Origin: Eutreptiella sp. 'Long Island Sound 2002'
Taxonomy: Eukaryota; Euglenozoa; Euglenophyceae; Eutreptiales; Eutreptiaceae
DNA: 64,000 nucleotides
NCBI GenBank assembly: GCA_964036045.1
Contig: OZ038382.1
Location: 126,294,556 to 126,358,555 of the forward strand
Direction of reading: 5' to 3'
The notes below the pieces were generated by a model. It ran no database searches. It saw nothing but the letters and a program-made list of their open reading frames with translations, and was not told the DNA's origin. A program made the position numbers and the translations under genes. Position 1 is the first letter of the stretch, and each line of letters starts with the position of its first letter. Positions 1 through 10,845 of this stretch are shown here, one piece after another.

Positions 1-92
1 CAGCTTTTGCACACCTCCGGGGACGCCCCATTCATCCCACCCTACCGGACCTCGACCTCCCTCCCCACGATGCGTGGGCCGTCCACATCCTC

Positions 93-937
93 GTGCCCCA
101 CGACACCGCGCCCAAAACGGGGGACGTGACGGCACGCGTCACCAAACAACTCCCCAATACCGCACTCCACTGCGACATACCGACGCCAAAAGTCATCGTC
201 ATCCACAACACGGGTCACGACCACTACTGCCTCCAGGCCACACATGAGCGCTCCCCCATCACCATATACACCTTCACCACCTACCCTGGCCTCCAGCCAC
301 CGCAACACCACCCGCCTCCGACATGGAAGCATCCACTGCACGTCGCCCCGACCCCGCGCAAAAGGCCCGCCCACCACGCGCCCCCTCCCGCCGACAGCAC
401 CGCCCTCCACGCAGCCCGCAGACAGCCGCGGCACACCACCAAAACCACCTGCTCCCACGCATTAGCGCTGGACCCGGCACCGTCACCGAAGCCACCCACA
501 AAAGCACCTTGAACCTACTGGCCCGCAAGCTACGCCCCAAAATGGCGCTGGAGGACACACTCTGGATATACTATGGCGGAAACCGCACAGCACGGGTGGC
601 GGACCTCCGCACCATCATCCCCCGCCACATCCAGCGCGCAGTAGGGCCCTTCACCGTGTACGCGGTACCGCACCCCCATAACAGCCCCATGCACCCACTG
701 CAACCCCCGGTGCACGCTACCATGCGCGGGCGCTCTGCAGCACCCCTGCCCACCCCTACCTACAGGGGGGGCATATACCTCGGCACTATACCCAGGGACC
801 CACACCCCTACCTCCTGCCCGCGGCAGACCGCCACCACGCCATACCGCTACACCTTGTCGAGCACCTTGCGGTGGCACCATCCCCCTTCCAGAAGCGCCC
901 CCCCACACACCCCATTCGACGGACGCCCGCCAGATGA
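93..937 (+). pseudogene. Unrecognised 5' coding segment of LINE A
   Basis: A reading frame is open from about 323 to 937, with another frame open from 93 to 512. The better protein-like part (residues near 540-700 of the window) has a normal amino-acid mix, including a WIYYGGN stretch; the rest is proline- and histidine-rich, as expected from C-rich DNA. The frame passes into the ORF1 frame near 860-930, which suggests one indel separating it from ORF1. I do not recognise a domain. It may be the N-terminus of ORF1 or an upstream leader region. Confidence 0.3.
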
Positions 938-2303
938 GCCGATGCACACCGCGCCTGGACCCAAACGCGCCATCGCACTCCTCACCCTAAAGGCGGAAGC
1001 CACCATCCCCCAAGACCTGGAGGGGGGAAACCACCTCATGGTGGAAGGGCTGACAGAGCACGTCCCGATCGCAGCCATGTACGCCACGGCGTCCGCCTCC
1101 CGCCTCTGGGAGGACCGCCCCTCTCCACCCCTGGCCCTGGCAGCGCAGGACGCCCCCGACACGGGCCCTACCGCCGAGGACATGCACCAAATCCTCAACA
1201 TGCGAGAACCCGCAAAGACCCACCCCCAGGTATGCCCCATCCAGCTCGTCAGCTGGGACGCCATGGACGCCCCCCCGGCCACCACGGAGGTCCACATCCT
1301 CAAACACCGCAACACCTGGTGGACAGTGGAATGGGACAACCACGGCAAGGTCAGAGGGGCAACGGCACGCGCCCCCGAGGACGAAGTGCCGCCCCCACCA
1401 CGCGGAGAGGACCGCTTGCAACTCGCCGCGCGCGTCCCCCACACCCCGGAGGCAGCCTGGGAAGCGCTGCACTACGCCCTCTACTTGGCGCAGGGGGCGC
1501 CAGAGGTCCCCCTCCCCCCGGAACGCACCCTAGCGTGGACACGCCACGCTACCCGCTACACAGCCCACATGCGCCGCCACGGAGCAGGCGCCGGGCACCG
1601 GCTCCTCACCTGGCCCACGGACCCGCCCGACGCCCTGCAGGAGGCCGAGGAAGTGCTTGGCCTCATGACCAAGCAAGTGTTCCAGCTAAAGGACATTGTC
1701 CCCACGTCCAAGCCCGACGTCCCAGCCGCCCGTGAACACACCGTGTTTGCACCAGGGCAGGCACCAGTACAGCAGCCCGAGGGGGCACCTCCCCAACGGG
1801 GATAACCCAACGCCCGGCGCCGCCAAGGTGCCAAGAAGCGCAAGGCCCCCGCACAGGCGAAACCCGCGCCCAAGCCAAGAGCCACGTCGAAGAGCTGGAC
1901 CAAAGAGAAAGCCGCTGCCCTGTATCCCGAGTACGCCATTGGTACCCGGGTGCAGCTGCCCTTCGAGTACGGCACAGCCGCGGGCCCTTCCAAGTGGATA
2001 TGGGCCGCAGGTGAGGTCAAGCACCGGTACCGCGTCACCGGGGACCAACAGGGGTTCAAGATCCACGTCAAGTGGGACCCAGCCACCCCCAACGACAAGA
2101 GGGTGGGGCGCACCATTGAACTCTGGCAAGACCGAAACGTTCATGAGATGGTCGCCATGCAGCTATGCACCCCCGACACGGAGCACCTCACCGGCACCAA
2201 GTACACGGGCGAAGTCCACAGTCCATGGCCCCTACCCCAGCCCCAGAAGCGGAACCGCAAGGCACCCGCAGCTCAGGGCGTCATCGACCTCCTCGACGCC
2301 TGA
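855..2303 (+). pseudogene. LINE A ORF1, helical segment plus SH3/Tudor-like domain
   Basis: One frame runs from about 855 to a TGA at 2301-2303 with a single in-frame TAA at 1803-1805. The part before the TAA has a charged, probably helical stretch (about 1450-1690) that resembles the matching part of LINE C ORF1, including a shared DALQEAEE-like pattern. After the TAA comes a lysine-rich patch (KKRKAPAQAK, possible nuclear signal) and then 1923-2140, where a YG...W.W..GEV...G....V.W pattern looks like a small beta barrel of the SH3, Tudor or chromo kind. LINE C has the same domain at 55095-55292, directly before its endonuclease. ORF1 proteins of LINEs bind RNA; a barrel here could instead bind a protein or chromatin partner. 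That role is inference. Confidence 0.5.
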
Positions 2304-2384
2304 CGGGGCCCGGGCCGGACACGGCCCGCCCCCACAACTACCGGTCACCAGCAGCCGGCACCTGCGGAAGCCCACGCCCGCATC

Positions 2385-3080
2385 AACATCCTCAACGAGC
2401 CCGCAGTCACCTACGACCCCACCAAGGCCGCCACACTGCAAGCCATGCCCGGGCCACAACCCCAAGGCGCGGACCTCCTGGGATTCCTGGAGCAAGCCCT
2501 CCGCAGAGCGGACCAGCCGGAACCGGCACCGATCTTGGATCCCGAGGGGAAGAAATATCACGCCCACTGGCAACGGGCGGTGCCCCTGTACCACAAGACG
2601 TCAATCACGGTGCATGGCCACCCCGACCTCGGAGTGGATGGTCGCCTCGGAGCGTACGAGTGCCTGGGGCCCGGATGGCAGCTAAACATGCCACTCGCGC
2701 ACCTTTCATTCGGGGAGGAGACCAAGGCCTTCCTTGACACCCTGAGCCTGGCGTACTGCAGCCTCTCCCTCCTGGGACCCACCATCATCATAGGCAACCT
2801 AAACGCCGCCCCCACCGACGACGACCGCACCGGCCCACCCACAGCCACCGACATAGCTGTCCGGGACGCCATGCAACAACTGGGCCTCACCGACCTCACG
2901 GCAAGACCCACCGGCACACCCTCCCATTACCCCCACCAAGCTGGCACCCACCCCTCCCGCATCGACACCTGCCACGGGGACCAAGCCACGGTGCGCGTCC
3001 ACGAGGCAACCTACGGGGCCCTCCCGCCCACAGGCACGGGCCACCGACCCCTCTACATCGACCTCATCATCCCCAACCTA
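2385..3080 (+). pseudogene. LINE A ORF2 N-terminus, APE-type endonuclease domain
   Basis: This continues in the ORF1 frame after the TGA at 2301. It aligns by eye with the LINE C endonuclease: the opening INILNEPAVTYDPTKAA matches MKLYTHNDPAALYRADKAA, the SRID motif lies near 2957, and GHRPL near 3040 corresponds to GHCPM. The domain normally nicks target DNA to prime reverse transcription. Two catalytic positions look altered: the usual GDFN motif reads GNLN (near 2794) and the usual QE reads LE (near 2490). The protein is therefore probably inactive as an endonuclease. Confidence 0.7.
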
Positions 3081-5306
3081 TCCCCACCCGCGGCCACCCT
3101 GCCAGACGACACCCTCCCACCCACACTGCAGTTCCCGGCCGAGGACGACCACGGCGTCTGGCACAGGTATAACAGGGCCCTACAAGCCATTCTGCGCCGC
3201 CCGGATGCGCCAACATTCACCACCGCCATGCGCCGGGCGGCACAAGCATGCGGCATGGAGCGCGACACCAGACACACTGGAGCACCACCGGACCTCACCC
3301 TCCAACAGCTCGTCCGTGACATCTGGACCACAAAAGAGGAACTTGCCACCCTGCTACGCCCCAGCACAACGGAGGCACGAGACCGGGACGCCCACCTCCG
3401 TGCGCTCCTCACCACCCGCCACCACCAGCCTCAGGAATGGCACGCCCACCGCATAGCGGCCGCAGCCCAGGAACGCGAAAGATACGGCAGAGACGACACG
3501 CCGTACAAGTCCCTGCGGTACGTCAGCTGCATCCTGGATGATACGGGGCGCTGTACCACCCAGGCGGTGCGCACCCCCGAGGGGGGCCTCACCAACGCCT
3601 CCGACGCCGTCCTCCAGGCAGTCCTGGACAGCTTGCAGGCACAACACGGGGACACCCTCCCTAAGCTCGACCCCCACACTGGAAGCACCATCCGCGAGCA
3701 TGTGCCCAGGGTCTTCAACCGGGAACAGCGGCGCACCATCGAACAGGACCCCTTCAGCATCTCAGAACTGCAACGCGCCCTAGACCGCATGAAGAAGGGG
3801 GTCGTGCCCGGTGTCGACGGACTACCGGCCGAAGCATACCAACGCCTCCCCCTGCCCGTCAAACGCTGCCTGGCAGCCCGCCTGTGGGACATCGTCACGG
3901 GCGCGACGCCCATCCCCCCTGAGTGGGCCAACCTGGTCTACCCCCTCTACAAGAAGGGGGACTGGGCACAGCAGGGGAACTGGGGGCCCATAGTCTGCGC
4001 CACCACCGAAGTCAAGCTGGTGTGGACACTCATCCTGGGCCGCATCACGCCGGCGGTCTTCGCCCACGTGCCCGCCAGCATGTGGGGAGCCATGGCCGGC
4101 AGGTCCCCCCACGAGGCCATCTTCCTCCAGGACACCGCACTGGACATGAACCCCTACAAGATGATTGTCGCCTCTCTCGATGTCCAAGGCGCGTTCCTCC
4201 GCACACCACACCGGCTCCTCACGGGGGTATGGGATGCCACGGGCCTCCTGATCCTATCCTTCATGACCCAGTACATCCAGACCCGGCTCTACGCCGTCAT
4301 CACACCCGCAGCCCTTACCCGCTGGACCGGCATAGACAACGGGGCTCCAGGGGTGGCGCCGGGGGCCCCTTCCTCTACCTCCTCGTCACCCTACCGCTGG
4401 CATTGGACCTGGCACGGGTACACCCCGGATACGGCCCATACCCGCTACGGTGCCCCCTCATCAACTTCGCGGACTACAACCTCCCAACTACGGCCACCCG
4501 CCACCGCGACGCTGAGAACGCAGGGCTACCAACGACCACCGAGCAAGTGTCCGCCATTCGCCAACTCACCACAACCTACCTGGACGCCCACCAGCTCCTA
4601 GTGCACCCCCGCAAATCGGTCGGGCTAGCCGACGCCAGGACCCCCACCCCCCACATCCGGAAAGGCGAATGCCTACACCTGGAGGACACCACAAGCCACC
4701 TGGCAGTCACACAGGCCAGGCAGCACCACCACATCACACTCCCAAGCAAGCTGGAAGGGCGCCTCGCCCGGCTACCCCAAATTACCAGGGGAAACCTCCT
4801 GTCTACGCAGGGCCTGGCATACTTCATGGAAGCGGTGCTCCACGCGGCCATCGGGTACCAAGCCCTGCACCTCCTGCACCCCCAAGACGCCCTACGCCAC
4901 ACTCGACAGCAAGTGACGAAGGCATGGGCGCAACACGGACGCTGGCCCACGTCTTTCCCCAAGGAGGCCATGATGGCCCACTGGCGCTACTACGGAGACA
5001 ATACAGGCGCCCTGGTCGACATGGCCTATGCCAAACACGCAGCGCACCTCCTACACAGGGTGACACACAACCACCAGCCCGAGGTTCGCGAAGCGGCAGC
5101 CATACGCATTAAAGAAGCGCAAATGGCCCGCAACACCTGCCCCTGGTGGATACTGGCGCAACACGGCGTCTCCACCTCCATGAGCACTGGCATCTGGGCC
5201 CAGCTGCAACTCCTTCTACCGCACCACACGCACGCCATCCTGACAAACCACCACTGCGATCAACAGGGGCCACTCGTGGCCACCACACCGACATCCACCG
5301 ACAGCC
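3081..5306 (+). pseudogene. LINE A ORF2, reverse transcriptase domain
   Basis: RT motifs are in order: PGVDGLPAEAYQ near 3807, LYKKGDW near 3946, AGRSPHEA near 4099, SLDVQGAF near 4174, then a frame break near 4350. Compared with LINE B2, where the motif reads GVPQGGAEGPFLY, LINE A lacks one base in the cytosine run, which moves the rest of RT into the next frame (to 5356). The catalytic box reads FADY at 4466-4477, against the usual [FY]xDD, so the second aspartate is lost. A second shift near 5300 leads into the RNase H frame. The thumb part (PSKLEGRLARLPQ) is well kept against LINE B2. Confidence 0.85.
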
Positions 5307-7626
5307 GGCAAGCGAGGTGGACACCCTGTGCCTCGTGGGGACCACCATCACCATAGTGTATATCACCCCCACACAGATGAAGATCATGGCCCAGTGCGAC
5401 GCCGACCACGCCCCGTTCCTTTCCGACCCACAATGGCCAGCACGCCGCGTCTTCCAAGCGTACCTCCGCGCATGCGCTACGAAGCCAGGGCGCGACATGC
5501 CGGGGCCGAAGGACATCGACACGGCGTACAAGGCCTTCCAGTGCCAGCACCCCTGGCCCCGCCCGAGCGAGCAGGAGACCCCCAACAACGGCAGCACGAC
5601 GCAGGAGGAGCCCACCCCGTCAGCCGAAGGCTGGACACCACCCACCATCCTGCTACTAGCACCAAACGGCCACAAACAAGCTACCCGCACTGTCCAGCGC
5701 CACCATGCCCCCTGGTCCGTCCCCAAACACAACGCACCGGAGACCAATGCACCACCAGTCAGACACAATGACCAGGGCATACCACGCACGTGCTGGCACT
5801 GCGGCCCGGCAGCCCTCGACACTCCGTGGCCCCTGCTGCACCTCATCTCCACCCACTACCACACCCCCACCGCCGCCGCCACTGCTGACCAGCAGGCATG
5901 GCTCTCCCCCTGGTTTCAGCCGGTACCCGCAGACCACCTGGCGCACGTAGCCTGGACCCGAACACCCACGGCGACATGGACGTTCACCAAACGAGCGGGC
6001 AGACCCAGAAAGCGTGGCCATAGAGTACGACCGCTGCGACCCACACCGCGCAGGACCTCAGGAGGCACCCATGCGCCCCCCACAGCACAAATGTCCCACC
6101 CTCCGCGGCCACAAAGACGACAAGGAGCGGCGAGAGACCATCACGTGCCAGAAGTTCCACCCCAATACGGGATACCTCTTCAACCTGATGTACGCGTATA
6201 TCAACCGGGGGCGCCCAGACAGGGGCCTCCTCCGCCTCACCCCACGAGCCCAGGCCATCATCACCCAGGGGATAGGCGTCTATGCAGCGCCGCTACTGCA
6301 ACCCGGACAAATCACCACGGAACCGCCCAAGGGAAACCCGTCTACGTCTATCACCCCACAGCAATTGCCCGCCTACCCATACCCAGCGACACCGACATCA
6401 TGTACTTCACTGACGCATCCGGCACCCAGCAACGCACCCCCACCGTTGGTTGTGCCTCCATGCGCATCACCCGGCACACGGACGGCCTCCACATGGAACA
6501 CCACACCAGGGCCACCATCTTTGGGGCGTCCTCCGGAGGCGAACTGCGCACCCTGGCAAACGCCGTCACCGCCACACCACCACCTGCAACGATCCGGCCC
6601 CGCAACATCTGGGTAGTAGTGGACGCCACCGTCAACATCCACCTCACCAGGCGCCTCACAGACATGCCCCTCCGCAAGGCACTCGAATCCGGCCTCACCA
6701 CACAAGCGTTGGGGCTATGGATGGCCTTCAGGGGCATGCACCCCCAGGACACCGTACACATCGTCAAACAGGAGTCACACCGCTACGCATACGGCAATGG
6801 ACGCGCAGACACGCAGGCCGAACACCAGAGCACCAGCCACACCCCAGGGCTCGAACACGTACGACTGGACACCCCACAGCACAGCCACCTGCAGCACCTG
6901 CCCCCGATACCCTCGGCCAAATAGCCCCCTCAATGGATACCCGAGGACACGCCGGACACAGATCGAGACAGGCAGTACCACTACCCCACACCCATCCAGC
7001 AGCTGGCCACCACACTGAGCCACCCAGCGAACACCCAACTCCTCCGACGCCTCGAAGACTCCGTCCACACCACCCTCTACTACTCCGCCCTGCGCCCGGA
7101 TGGCCTCCCAGCACACCTACAAAAACCACGACTCCAACTCGCCCTCGAACAGCTTCCCCTCCTTACCCGATACCGCCAATGGTACGCGCGCCGCTCGATC
7201 CACGTCCCCGCAGGATACAGCAAATGCATCTGTGGCCACGCGGAAGAAGAAACCTGGGACCACTTCAAGGTGTGCCCCCTGTACAGAGGACTGGACACCC
7301 TCACAGACTGGAACCCAACTCAAACCATCGCACAGCACGCCGGATGGCTGACGCAATCCCCGGCGACCCAGCAACTCACCACCGTCCTCAAGCAGACGGA
7401 GGTACTCAAGGCGGTCCGCAGGGGACTCGTCCCCACTGCCGTCTACACCTTGCTATGCACCCACGCGGAGGACCCCCAGGCCGCAGCGGTGCACATGAAA
7501 CGAACGGCGATTGCCAAGACAGCGGAGCAGCTCACATACCACACCCACAAATACCTGCAGCATGCAGCAGCCCTGCCCCAAACAGACCACGCCCACCTCC
7601 TCAAACTCCTGTTCTACCAACCATGA
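5307..7626 (+). pseudogene. LINE A ORF2 C-terminus: Zn-like linker, RNase H, CCHC finger
   Basis: After the RT thumb comes a linker with CWHCG and several later Cys/His (about 5790-6150), partly in a shifted frame between about 5990 and 6330. RNase H follows: YFTDASG near 6400 carries the first Asp, GGELRTLA the Glu, VVDAT another Asp and QESHRYAYGNGRADTQA the last His/Asn/Asp cluster (6771-6821). A TAG at 6922 replaces a CAG (Gln) found in LINE B1. The end has a CxC-H-C knuckle, CICGHAEEETWDHFKVC, at 7225-7275, typical of LINE C-termini, and stops at TGA 7624-7626. RNase H removes the RNA strand during copying. The reading frame is broken by two shifts and one stop. Confidence 0.8.
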
Positions 7627-8537
7627 GAACCTACCCCATGACATACCAACACGGGACCCCCACCACGCCTACACACCATCCACAGAGCACAACACTGGCA
7701 CGGCACACACGGGCACCACAGGCACCGCACAGAACACCCAACAGCATGCGCGCGCCGCCAGCCCCCATTTCCCCCACGCCGCCGTCCGTCCACAGGTACC
7801 ACCAACCGCCAGCCACCGCATGTCCCCTCTGCGTACGCCAGCGGCTACCGCAGACGGCCCTGCGCTGCAACCCAGACCGCTGGATCTGCCTGGGAGCCGC
7901 GCATCGCCTCACCCACTGCCCCCACTGCGGGGACCTCAATCCCCACCACCGCGAGCGGCCCACGGCCCCAGCCGCACCCCCCCACACCAGCCATCCCAGC
8001 TTCTTGGGGCCATTCACCGACACCCTCCGGGACCACCTGGGAGGGTACTACGTGGCGGACGCGGCGGATCACGCATGTACCATAGCTGTGGCCACGGGCA
8101 GCACACCCCTGCCCCCTCACAGTCGACCCTTACGCCACAGCGGGGGTGGCTTGAATGTGCTGGCCCGCCACGTCCTCCTCGCCCTACGTCTCCACCACCG
8201 TGACCTACACCTTCCAGACCCACAGCTCCCCGGCCTCCAAGCAGCAGCCCTGACGCCAGAAGCGTGGGCGGACACGGCACCAGAGGAGATAGCAGCCTAC
8301 CTCCGAATCACTTGCCGCCGGTTCAAAACCGCCCTCCGCCGACGGAGAGGAACACCTTACCCACTCAGCGCACTCCTCTACCCGGCACACTACCCCCACC
8401 CCACGCAGCTGAGGCCCCCGGAGGGCTGGGCGTCCTTTCGGGACGCCCATCCGGCCGCCCCTGACGAGGCAACCGCCACGCCGATGAGCCTCACGGACCA
8501 GCGCGTCTACGTCAGAGGCCTCCAGGCGTGCCTCTGA
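7623..8537 (+). CDS. LINE A ORF3, Cys/His-rich protein
   Basis: The ATG at 7623 overlaps the ORF2 stop in an ATGA, and the frame stays open for 304 codons. Two CxxC clusters are visible: CPLC near 7821 with a later Cys, and CPHCGDLNPHH at 7917-7950, so one or two zinc fingers are likely. The middle (HLGGYYVADAADHA, near 8035) and the C-terminal helical part (EIAAYLRITCRRFKTALRRR) are kept in LINE B1 on the other strand at 27536-26369, which supports real coding. In LINE B1 the start triplet is GTG and the frame continues beyond the LINE A stop, where B1 has CGA against TGA here. I do not recognise the family. An RNA- or DNA-binding accessory protein is a guess. Confidence 0.6.
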   Translation: MRTYPMTYQHGTPTTPTHHPQSTTLARHTRAPQAPHRTPNSMRAPPAPISPTPPSVHRYHQPPATACPLCVRQRLPQTALRCNPDRWICLGAAHRLTHCPHCGDLNPHHRERPTAPAAPPHTSHPSFLGPFTDTLRDHLGGYYVADAADHACTIAVATGSTPLPPHSRPLRHSGGGLNVLARHVLLALRLHHRDLHLPDPQLPGLQAAALTPEAWADTAPEEIAAYLRITCRRFKTALRRRRGTPYPLSALLYPAHYPHPTQLRPPEGWASFRDAHPAAPDEATATPMSLTDQRVYVRGLQACL

Positions 8538-9699
8538 GAGGCGCACCGCTAGCACGCCCGCTCCCGATTGCCCCCACGGGGACAGGGCGGTTCACCCGCC
8601 CCCGACACCCACCAGGCCAAGAAGACCAAGACAGGTCAGGGGGCCCGCCAGCGCGCCTGCCAGCAGGGCGCGACACCCCAACCAGGGTACGGGTCCAGCC
8701 ACACCGCGCCACCCGAGGCCCAGACCCCCGGGGCACACCAACAGCACCGCCCCCATTAGCGCCCACCACCACCACCGTACCGCAGCATCCTAACCCTGCA
8801 GCCCAGCCAGCCACCACCGCCCACACACATCCACACCATGCCAGGACCACCATACACGCAGAGCCAGGGGACATGCCACCATGAACACCACCACCACGCC
8901 CCCGTCCCTCCGAACCCCTATTCCCTGATGCCCCAATACTACGGCGACTCCGACGAGCTACATCCCCTCCACGCCCCAGCACAACCGTGCCCCACGAACC
9001 ACCCGCCCTACACGGCACACATCACCGCACCACAACATCACGTATACCACCACCAGCAGCCCCTACCACCACACCCAGAGACGCCGGGGTAGCACACACA
9101 ACCAGCACACCCTCAACACCACCACGGCGCGGTCCAGCACCACCCGCCGCCCCCACTACACGGGCCCACGACATACAAGCCACGGTACACCCCCATGGAC
9201 CCCCGGGGAGCCCCGCACGCACACCAGCAACACCAGGGCCTAGTAGGAGCGCCCCACCACCACCAGCAGCCCACCCACCCACACCCCATACCAGCGAGCA
9301 CCATCCACCAGCAGCCACCCATTACATACGGACCACAGCCCCAGCCGGACGCCCATGCAGCCGCCTCCCACCCACACGTCGGCACCGCAAACAGCCAGGG
9401 ACCACAAGGACTGCACGGCACACACACGCAACACCCAGACAACCCACAGGGACGCCCAGACCCCCAGCCATCACAACACCCACCCCCGCCCCCCCCAACA
9501 CCAACAGTGCCACCCCCACACCACCCCCTCCCGCCCCCCCCCCGAGACCAGGCCACAGACGCAACACAGGGCAGCCCCCACCAGCCGATTGATGTCGATG
9601 CCCCCGCCGACACACACCACCGCGAGTCCCCCCTCCCGCAACCGCCACAAGAAAAACCAATCACTGGACCCCACACGCTACAACGGCGACCAACCCCCC
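8538..9699 (+). other. Proline/histidine-rich low-complexity region of LINE A
   Basis: C-rich DNA with CCAC and CACC runs that stays open in several frames because it lacks T- and A-rich stops. In LINE B1 the ORF3 frame continues into the first 350 bases of this part, so 8538-8880 is probably the decayed C-terminus of ORF3 (TGA for CGA at 8535, TAG for TGG nearby). Homology to LINE B1 stops near 8920. From 8881 to 9699 the possible products are nearly all Pro, His and Thr; no single frame is convincing. It may be the N-terminal tail of the next ORF. Confidence 0.45.
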
Positions 9700-10845
9700 A
9701 AACCCACACCAGCCCCCCCTTCACACCCCGCACCACCAGCCGCCGCACCGGCCGAACCCTGCGCACTGCAAAACCCCGCAGCGGTACGGCAGCACCTCCG
9801 AAGACTCGGGGACCAGGAAGTGCTGCGCCTCCACACCTCCGGCACCATCCAGCGCATCCGGGCGATCACCCTGGTCCAGGCGGCCACCCTGGGGGAAGGC
9901 GTCCGAGACTTCGTCTTCAACGCCTTCCTCCACGTCACCCGAAACGACCGCCCCCCACTCGCCAACCCAGACGGCGAGAGCCCGCCCCCCACGGGGGACC
10001 CAATCTGGGTGCCCCCCATCGACTGGGGGCGGCACCTAGTCGGACACCCCATGCCAGAGCGGGAGGACACCCAGGGCCGCACCGGCTACCGCGAGCCAAA
10101 CATGGCCCACCCCCCACCAGCGCCACCCCAGCGAAATCAAGGAGTGGGTGCGGGAAACATGGGTAGCCCGGATGGCCTCCCTGAGCAACTTCAGGCACCA
10201 CATCCCAAGGAAAATCCCCACCCCCGACGACCGGCAGCCAGCCCCCTCCACGTACATGACCCGCATGTACAACCTGCACTACACCCTCTCCACGACCCAC
10301 TACCACGCATCAACTGGCCACTGGGTGGTGCACGGCACCGACTCCCTCCTCCCCGCCGACTACGCCCCCCCCCCACACAACCCAGGCCTCGACACGTGGG
10401 CCAGCGAGGAGGAGCCGGACGACCCCCACATCTGGGGCACGTGGGAAAGCAAGTCCCTGGACACGCTGTTCTCCATCCGCAGTGGCAACCAGGGCCTTGG
10501 TAGGGCGATGTATTGCCTTGCCAAGTGGACCCAACGGACCTGGGGGATCCCCACGGACCGGTGGCTGTGGAAGGTCATGCTGCGCCCCCAGCAGAGGGAG
10601 GCCCCCCAGAAAACCGCAGGGGACCCATCCCCCCACGCCCTACCACCCTACAGCTCTGCCCATACATGGTGGCAGCCCGCCTCATGGCGCTGCTGTGGCC
10701 GGGCCCCCACACCCCCACCCAAAGCTACCCCCACCTCACGGAGGAGGACAGGCCCGGCATCCAGCGATGCTTCTTCCGCACCCTCAACTACCTCAAGCAA
10801 ACGCACACACGCGTCCTGGAGCAGATATGGACACCCCCCGGATAA
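9700..10845 (+). pseudogene. LINE A fourth ORF, unrecognised protein
   Basis: About 380 codons with normal composition are spread over three frames. The first part (about 9760-10140) includes RLGDQEVLRLHTSGTIQ and VRDFVFNAFLHVTRND. The frame then changes near 10140 to one holding EIKEWVRETWVARMASL and LGRAMYCLAKWTQRTWGIP, and again near 10590 to one ending in IQRCFFRTLNYLKQTHT before TAA at 10843-10845. Aromatic- and tryptophan-rich helices give it the look of a folded protein, perhaps a gag/ORF1-like coat protein, but no motif fixes this. It lies downstream of ORF2, which is unusual for a LINE. Two indels break it. Confidence 0.4.

Noticed and set aside
6922-6924. Alternative genetic code with TAG as Gln
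   Set aside because: One TAG aligns with CAG, but another aligns with TGG, and TGA aligns with CGA. Transition decay explains all of these; only the gypsy 1 UAGs stay open.
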